This document shows, piece by piece, positions 59,846-64,000 of a stretch of 64,000 bases of DNA. Position 1 is the first letter of the stretch, and the number at the start of each line of letters is the position of its first letter. The stretch spans positions 30,382 to 94,381 of the forward strand of contig JOAA01000046.1 of assembly GCA_000720375.1 (NCBI GenBank), written 5' to 3'. The notes beneath the pieces were generated by a model that was not told where the DNA came from, did not search any database, and saw nothing but the letters and a program-made list of their open reading frames with translations. The translations under genes were made by a program, and so were the position numbers. Source of the stretch: Rhodococcus rhodnii (lineage in GTDB: Bacteria; Actinomycetota; Actinomycetes; Mycobacteriales; Pseudonocardiaceae).

Positions 59846-60197
59846 GAGAGCTCTCTCGAAGATGTTGACCTGGTTGTCGAGGCCGATCAGGCGGTCGGCG
59901 TTGCCACTGGCCCAAGTGGAAGTTCGCGCGCGACTGGCCTCGCCCGTCGGGCACGGCCCCTCACGATCTCAACCATCGACGAAGGCACGCTGTAGAGCTC
60001 GCTCTTCGCAAACGTCGATACCACTGCACGTTTGTCCTCCTGGTGAGCGGAAACCGGTACCGGCTCAAATGTGGAGCGGTTTGCGCATTGCACATGGCAG
60101 GCGAATTCCCGCCTGTTCCCAGCCTGCTGTGCCGCACTTTGATCGACTAGGCCATCCACTACCCGTGTTGCTGGTCACCGGTCGAGCAGCTGGACAT
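59846..60197. other. Divergent promoter region of the lanthipeptide locus
   Basis: About 350 bases between the kinase-like gene (minus) and the unknown protein (plus). It holds CAGGCG-AATTCC-CGCCTG at 60098-60115, an inverted repeat with six-base arms, and a CCGGTACCGG palindrome at about 60054-60063. Either could be an operator for one or both directions. No coding frame of its own is convincing. Confidence 0.45.
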
Positions 60198-61442
60198 ATG
60201 CTGGACAGGGTGTCCAGCTCCTCACTCTCCGTCGACGAGGTCAAACACAGCCTCAAGCGATTGCGCCAGGGTCATGGCCTAGCCCGACCAACGGCGCTGC
60301 TCGAACTCACCGACCCCGTTCGGGCGTATCTCAGCAAGGGGGCGGTCCGCGAGCCTGGTTCAGTCGAGGAAGTGAACCGACTCGTGGCGGTGCTACGCCG
60401 GGCGATCGAAGGACTTGCTGACGACGAGCGGTTGTACGTCGAAGTGGACTTCAACCTCGTCGCCGAGCATCGGTACCCCACATTGACCGAACGGCAGGAG
60501 TCCCTTGCGCGTCTGCTGAAGTGTGCGGCGAAGACTGTGCGTCGTCACGCCGACCGCGCACTGGACACTCTCGCCTACCTACTCTTGAGTAATACCGAGG
60601 TACCTGCCCAATCCCGGACGCCACCCTCTGGCAACGGCGCGGTTCCCAACCAGGCTCAGCCGGCGCATTGGGAGCAAGACCTCCGCGGCTTCTGGGGCCT
60701 GTCGAACGGATCTCGGGTCGACATCGTGTGCTCAGAGATCCCAGAGAACGAGCTCCCAGAGTACGCCTCGCCGACCGACCGCAACTACCTCCGGTACGCC
60801 AAGTTCGCCGACCTGGACACGCTCATCTACCTCAGAACGCGATTCGCACAGCTGGCTCCGACGGTGACGATCCGAGACTTCGCGCCGTCTGAGTATTACG
60901 ACACCCAGGCGGATGTCCTGGTGGTCGTCGGCGGTCCGCCCTGGAACGCGAAGTACCGAGAATTCCTTCCCCAGTTGCCGTTCTACTTCGAACCTCACCC
61001 GCTTGGCGAAGACGACCCCATGGTCGTCCCCGATCTGGGTGGGTTGACCCTTGGTCCACGGTGGACCCAACGTCATGAACTCCTCGAAGACCTTGCTGTG
61101 TTCACCCGCCTCACGCTCGCCCAGGGCACGACTGTCTTCTTGCTCGGTGGCTGTCTGACCCTCGGTGTGCTCGGTTCTGCTCGCTGTCTGCTCGAAGCAG
61201 AGCGCGGCGCACGGAGTGTCCGCTACGTTACTGAGCAAGTCGACGACGCCGACTTCGTTCTGGTGACCGAGGCCAGGCGGATCGGGGGCATCACCGACGT
61301 CACTGACCTGACCATGGTCAACCCGTTGCTACTGCTCGCCCGTAGACACAACGAACCATTCGCCGCGGTCGTCGACAACTCCCACCGCTACCTCGACGAT
61401 CGAACCGGGAGAGGAATCCGTCGCATTGATCACGCCCGCTGA
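60198..61442 (+). CDS. Unrecognised two-domain protein divergent from the lanthipeptide operon
   Basis: A 414-residue soluble protein. Residues 1-125 are helical: LKRLRQGHGLARPTALLELT at the start and LARLLKCAAKTVRRHADRAL, where K-T-V-R-R-H-A-D-R looks like the recognition part of an HTH. Residues about 170-414 alternate beta and alpha as in a Rossmann-like fold: VDIVCSEIPENELPEYASPT, DVLVVVGGPPWNAKY, FLLGGCLTLGVLGSARCLLE and DADFVLVTEARRIGGI. A nucleotide-binding sensor coupled to a DNA- or protein-binding head is my guess. ATG 60198 is used; GTG 60165 is possible. It overlaps the GT25 gene by 17 bases. Confidence 0.6.
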   Translation: MLDRVSSSSLSVDEVKHSLKRLRQGHGLARPTALLELTDPVRAYLSKGAVREPGSVEEVNRLVAVLRRAIEGLADDERLYVEVDFNLVAEHRYPTLTERQESLARLLKCAAKTVRRHADRALDTLAYLLLSNTEVPAQSRTPPSGNGAVPNQAQPAHWEQDLRGFWGLSNGSRVDIVCSEIPENELPEYASPTDRNYLRYAKFADLDTLIYLRTRFAQLAPTVTIRDFAPSEYYDTQADVLVVVGGPPWNAKYREFLPQLPFYFEPHPLGEDDPMVVPDLGGLTLGPRWTQRHELLEDLAVFTRLTLAQGTTVFLLGGCLTLGVLGSARCLLEAERGARSVRYVTEQVDDADFVLVTEARRIGGITDVTDLTMVNPLLLLARRHNEPFAAVVDNSHRYLDDRTGRGIRRIDHAR

Positions 61443-62160
61443 CCTCCGCACCTACGTGATCAACCTGCCACGCAGACCAGACCGGCGCACGTGGATGTCC
61501 AGGACCCTGCCGCCCGACCTGCCGGTCACCTTCACATCGGACTGGAATGGGCCGTTCGACGGCCACGAACTTACCCGCAAGCAACTGGAAGCCGCCGGAT
61601 ACAAGCTGTTCCCCTGGCAGATCGAGTCCGACAATCCGTGGTGGAGCAGGCCCCTGAAGTACGGTGAGATCGGCTGCACGATCTCGCACCTAGCTTGCTG
61701 GCAGCACGCTGCCGAGACCGGCGACGAGAAGTTCATCATCGTTCTCGAAGATGACGCGATCGTAGGACCCACATTCCTTGAGGACCTGCTTGTCGGACTA
61801 CGTCGCCTTGTCCCCAGCAACCCCTTCGACTTGCTCTATCTAGGACGAGTTCCCCTTGCCCCTCAAGGAGAACGCCCGGTAACGCCTGGCTTCGTGTCGC
61901 CCGACTACAGCTACTGCACCTTCGGTTACCTACTTACCCGACCCGCGGTCGACATCCTGCTTGCGACGCACTTGGAACTCGCGATCGTGCCGATTGACGA
62001 GTTCCTTCCCTCGCTCTACATCGACCATCCGCGACCCGACACGCGATCCCGTTTTCCCAAACAAATCAAGGCATTAGCCTGTGATCCTCCGCTGGTTCAT
62101 CAACGCCCCAAGGATGAGGCGGGCAGTGACACAGAGGACTCCGACTTCGTGGAGCCATAG
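61426..62160 (+). CDS. GT25-family glycosyltransferase
   Basis: A 244-residue protein. YVINLPRRPDRRTWM at the start, LKYGEIGCTISHLACWQHAA and FIIVLEDDAIVGPTFLEDLL (the E-D-D metal/donor motif), later FGYLLTRPAVDILL, are the marks of glycosyltransferase family 25 (LOS/collagen-type galactosyltransferases). The start is TTG 61426, inside the end of the preceding gene, indicating coupling. GT25 genes in actinobacteria are rare outside glycan clusters, so a role in decorating a product or the surface is possible. Confidence 0.83.
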   Translation: MITPADLRTYVINLPRRPDRRTWMSRTLPPDLPVTFTSDWNGPFDGHELTRKQLEAAGYKLFPWQIESDNPWWSRPLKYGEIGCTISHLACWQHAAETGDEKFIIVLEDDAIVGPTFLEDLLVGLRRLVPSNPFDLLYLGRVPLAPQGERPVTPGFVSPDYSYCTFGYLLTRPAVDILLATHLELAIVPIDEFLPSLYIDHPRPDTRSRFPKQIKALACDPPLVHQRPKDEAGSDTEDSDFVEP

Positions 62161-62190
62161 CCGGACGTGACGCTGTCCGCGTTTAGGACG

Positions 62191-62883
62191 TCAGGCATTC
62201 GACAGCGACTGCCAGTGCAGAATCAGGTTCTGCAGCCGGCGTCCCTTCCATTGCTCGGCCGGCGTCTGGACGTTGACGCCGGTCACCACACACTCAGGCG
62301 GAACATCCTTGGTCACTACGGCGCCTGCTGCGACGTAGCTGCGTGGACCGATATGGACCCCGCCGACCACCCGCGCTCCGTAGCCGACCACGGAGTCGGC
62401 CTCGATCACCGGGGGCTCCTCATCAACGTCCCACCACCCTTCATGAGGGCGGGTGTACTCGTGCACCAGTTCACCCATCACAGTGGACCGATCGCCGATA
62501 GTCGTACCGTCACAAATGAATCCGGCCACTGTCGCGTCGACGCCGATCGTGACTCGATCGCACACGTACGCTCCATAGACGATGCGAGTTCGATCGCCGA
62601 CCGCACTGTTGTACCCGATCCGCACACGGTCCTCGATCACGCAATCCGCACCGATCTGAACCCCTTCGTAGATCACGACGTGGTTGGCTAGCAGACATTT
62701 CGGTCCGACCGTGACCTCTTCGCCTGCCAGAGACGAGCCAGGGTCTTGCTGCTCGGCACGCAGACGGGCCTCCTTCGGGTAGCCCAGGACGCAGTGCTCG
62801 CCCACGATGCTGCTGCTGTCGAGGTTCACGGGCGCATAGAGGGCGGTGACGTTCACACCGGCTCCCGGTTGTTGGTCAGCCAT
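62191..62883 (-). CDS. Left-handed beta-helix (hexapeptide) acyltransferase
   Basis: A 230-residue protein of stacked hexapeptide repeats: VIYEGVQIGADCVIEDRVRI, AVGDRTRIVYGAYVCDRVTI, GATVAG-like VDATVAGFICDGTTI and VGYGARVVGGVHIGPRSYVA with the end AAGAVVTKDVPP. Such enzymes transfer acetyl groups to sugar amines or hydroxyls (WbbJ/WlbB-like). The ATG at 62883 lies inside the preceding hydrolase gene (31-bp overlap), so they are co-translated. It converges on the GT25 gene with 30 bases between. Confidence 0.87.
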   Translation of the reverse strand: MADQQPGAGVNVTALYAPVNLDSSSIVGEHCVLGYPKEARLRAEQQDPGSSLAGEEVTVGPKCLLANHVVIYEGVQIGADCVIEDRVRIGYNSAVGDRTRIVYGAYVCDRVTIGVDATVAGFICDGTTIGDRSTVMGELVHEYTRPHEGWWDVDEEPPVIEADSVVGYGARVVGGVHIGPRSYVAAGAVVTKDVPPECVVTGVNVQTPAEQWKGRRLQNLILHWQSLSNA

Positions 62884-63638
62884 CCCGCCGTGACCGCAAC
62901 GGCCTCATCCTCCCGTTGCCGTGTATCGAACCCGTGGTCTGAGCCGCGGACGGTATGGAACTCCGTGTTCGGCTTTGTGGCAGCTGCCTGCCGTGCGATG
63001 TCATACGAGATCGCGCTGTCGCGGTCACCGTGCACAACAAGTGCGTGGACTGCACTAGTCGTCAAGTACTTCAGCGGCTCGTAGTGGCGGAACTCCTCGA
63101 ACAGGACTCTGCCGACCTCAAACTCGCCATCCAGCATTAGAAAACCCTGTGTGACCAAGAGCTTCTGCTGATCGAGGTTGAAGTTTTCCTTACCCCACGG
63201 CAGTTCTGGATTGACGAAGGTGCGCTGCAAGTCCAGGACGGGATTCCACAGAACGAGCCGATCGAGGCGGTCACCGAGCCACGGAAGGGACATCGAGGTG
63301 GACACTGCACCAAAGCTCGATGCGACAATCGCCAACGGTCCACGGAAACGACCAACCATGTGCTCGACGGCGGCCTGTAGGTCGAGCATCTCGCCCGCGA
63401 TCGTCATACCCCGTTGTGTTCCGCCGCTGTCGCCATGTCCCCGGAACGAGAACCGCAGCACGTTGAAGTCCGCTTCCGCCAGTTGCTCGGCGAGACGAAC
63501 GAACATCCCGCCTTCGGTCATGTTCGCGTTGATTCCATGAGCTTGGACGACGACGCCTCGTTGTCCTTGTGCTCGGGCTTGATGCCACGCGGCATCAAGC
63601 CGGATCCCGTCGATCGACGTCAACTCCACCTGCTGCAC
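62853..63638 (-). CDS. Alpha/beta hydrolase (acyl-esterase-like)
   Basis: A 261-residue serine hydrolase: VVVQAHGINANMTEGGMFVR (H-G), FNVLRFSFRGHGDSGGTQRG, the nucleophile elbow LAIVASSFGAVSTSMSLPWL (A-S-S-F-G-A), an acid in ALVVHGDRDSAISYDIARQA and the His in VRGSDHGFDTRQRE. Family type: dienelactone-hydrolase/BD-FAE-like with a small cap. ATG 63638 starts the unit with the acyltransferase. It may deacylate what the acyltransferase modifies, or act on another ester; there is no direct evidence. Confidence 0.87.
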   Translation of the reverse strand: MQQVELTSIDGIRLDAAWHQARAQGQRGVVVQAHGINANMTEGGMFVRLAEQLAEADFNVLRFSFRGHGDSGGTQRGMTIAGEMLDLQAAVEHMVGRFRGPLAIVASSFGAVSTSMSLPWLGDRLDRLVLWNPVLDLQRTFVNPELPWGKENFNLDQQKLLVTQGFLMLDGEFEVGRVLFEEFRHYEPLKYLTTSAVHALVVHGDRDSAISYDIARQAAATKPNTEFHTVRGSDHGFDTRQREDEAVAVTAGWLTNNREPV

Positions 63639-63903
63639 TCCGCCGCTCCTTCGTCACTGTCCGTGATTATGTACTTCGACCAGTGTGCCCGAAAGGATCG
63701 GGTCGACCGAACACAATGGTCTCGTGGAAGGCAGCGCGTCGCTCCACGACGATCCGTGCTCAACCTGACCGACCGCAGCCGAGCGTCGGTGATGGATTTA
63801 GCGGGGACCCGTGCTGATCATCGGGTCTGGTCGAATGGCCATCTGAAGCTGTGACGTCTGCGAGCGATCCGGACCATGTCCAAAACTCGGCCTGCAGATG
63901 GGC
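63639..63903. other. Intergenic, nothing recognised
   Basis: About 265 bases between the hydrolase start and the IS630-like end. It should carry the promoter of the hydrolase/acyltransferase unit. No gene was found. Confidence 0.35.
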
Positions 63904-64000
63904 TAGTGTCCTGAGTCAATAATTCGTTGTTGGTCGGTATGCTGCGGTGGTGCCGACGCCGAAACTTGAGCCCGTGGTCTTGACCGATGAGGAACGTAGT
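63904..64000 (+). mobile_element. IS630-like insertion sequence, left end (cut by window edge)
   Basis: After a TA dinucleotide, the sequence TAGTGTCCTGAGTCAATAAT resembles the ends of actinobacterial IS630-family elements, which insert at TA. A transposase-like frame begins at GTG 63950 and is cut by the window edge. The exact end of the element cannot be fixed without the right side. Confidence 0.6.
63950..64000 (+). CDS. IS630-type transposase, first 17 codons
   Basis: Reads VPTPKLEPVVLTDEERS from GTG 63950, the typical N-terminus of IS630-family transposases of actinobacteria as I recall it (P-x-L-x-L-x-x-x-E-R). The rest lies outside the window. Confidence 0.65.
   Translation, partial: MPTPKLEPVVLTDEERS

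Noticed and set aside
1..64000. tRNA, rRNA, riboswitch or CRISPR
   Set aside because: No cloverleaf, conserved rRNA stretch, known riboswitch core or regularly spaced repeats could be recognised by reading; a covariance-model scan was not possible.

Overview
The window is high-GC DNA with GTG/TTG starts, GGAGG-type ribosome binding sites, many 4-bp ATGA/GTGA gene overlaps and gene families typical of filamentous actinomycetes (MocR, TetR, P450, DUF2267, DUF5313, FxLD lanthipeptides). It fits a Pseudonocardiaceae-like actinobacterium (Amycolatopsis, Saccharopolyspora and relatives); I cannot name a genus. No rRNA, tRNA or CRISPR array was seen.

Region 1 (1-20.7 kb) is a reshuffled accessory region of redox and detoxification genes: two paralogous quinone-oxidoreductase-like MDR proteins, aldo/keto reductase, short-chain dehydrogenases, DoxX, cupin, nitroreductase, AhpD-like protein, MFS exporter, and TetR and MocR regulators. 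It is full of broken pieces (YibE/F, LtrA, sugar isomerase, uracil-DNA glycosylase, SDR and MocR 3-prime ends). Two repeat families run through it: palindromes GGAC-N6-GTCC at seven places (a candidate regulon of the autoregulated TetR at 15196-15825), and a 60-bp element present three times upstream of minus-strand redox genes, twice beside MocR 3-prime ends.

Region 2 (21-42 kb) is a stress and maintenance island: aconitase, transaldolase, universal stress proteins, STAS protein, DUF2267, DUF2795, type II NADH dehydrogenase-like protein, M50-CBS protease, phosphoribosyltransferase, PolX, DoxX, small heat-shock protein, DJ-1/PfpI protein and a SOD-like lipoprotein. Many reading frames here are broken by single-base shifts, a nonsense codon or internal deletions.

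Region 3 (42.4-46.9 kb) is a compact sulfur module: ArsR-rhodanese regulator, divergent from an overlapping operon of persulfide-dioxygenase-like MBL-rhodanese protein, MFS transporter and cysteine desulfurase. Region 4 (46.9-51 kb) carries a P450, two TetR regulators with clear candidate operators, a methyltransferase and a coupled pair of unknown small genes.

Region 5 (51.3-59.8 kb) is the highlight: an FxLD-type class I lanthipeptide cluster with a 55-residue precursor gene, full-length LanB dehydratase, LanC cyclase, a SpaB_C-like/protein-isoaspartate-methyltransferase fusion and a helical-repeat protein. A thymidylate-kinase-like gene that has lost the P-loop lysine lies directly upstream of the precursor. 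The divergent flank (60.2-63.6 kb) holds an unrecognised two-part protein, a GT25 glycosyltransferase, a left-handed beta-helix acyltransferase and an alpha/beta hydrolase. An IS630-like element enters at the right edge.
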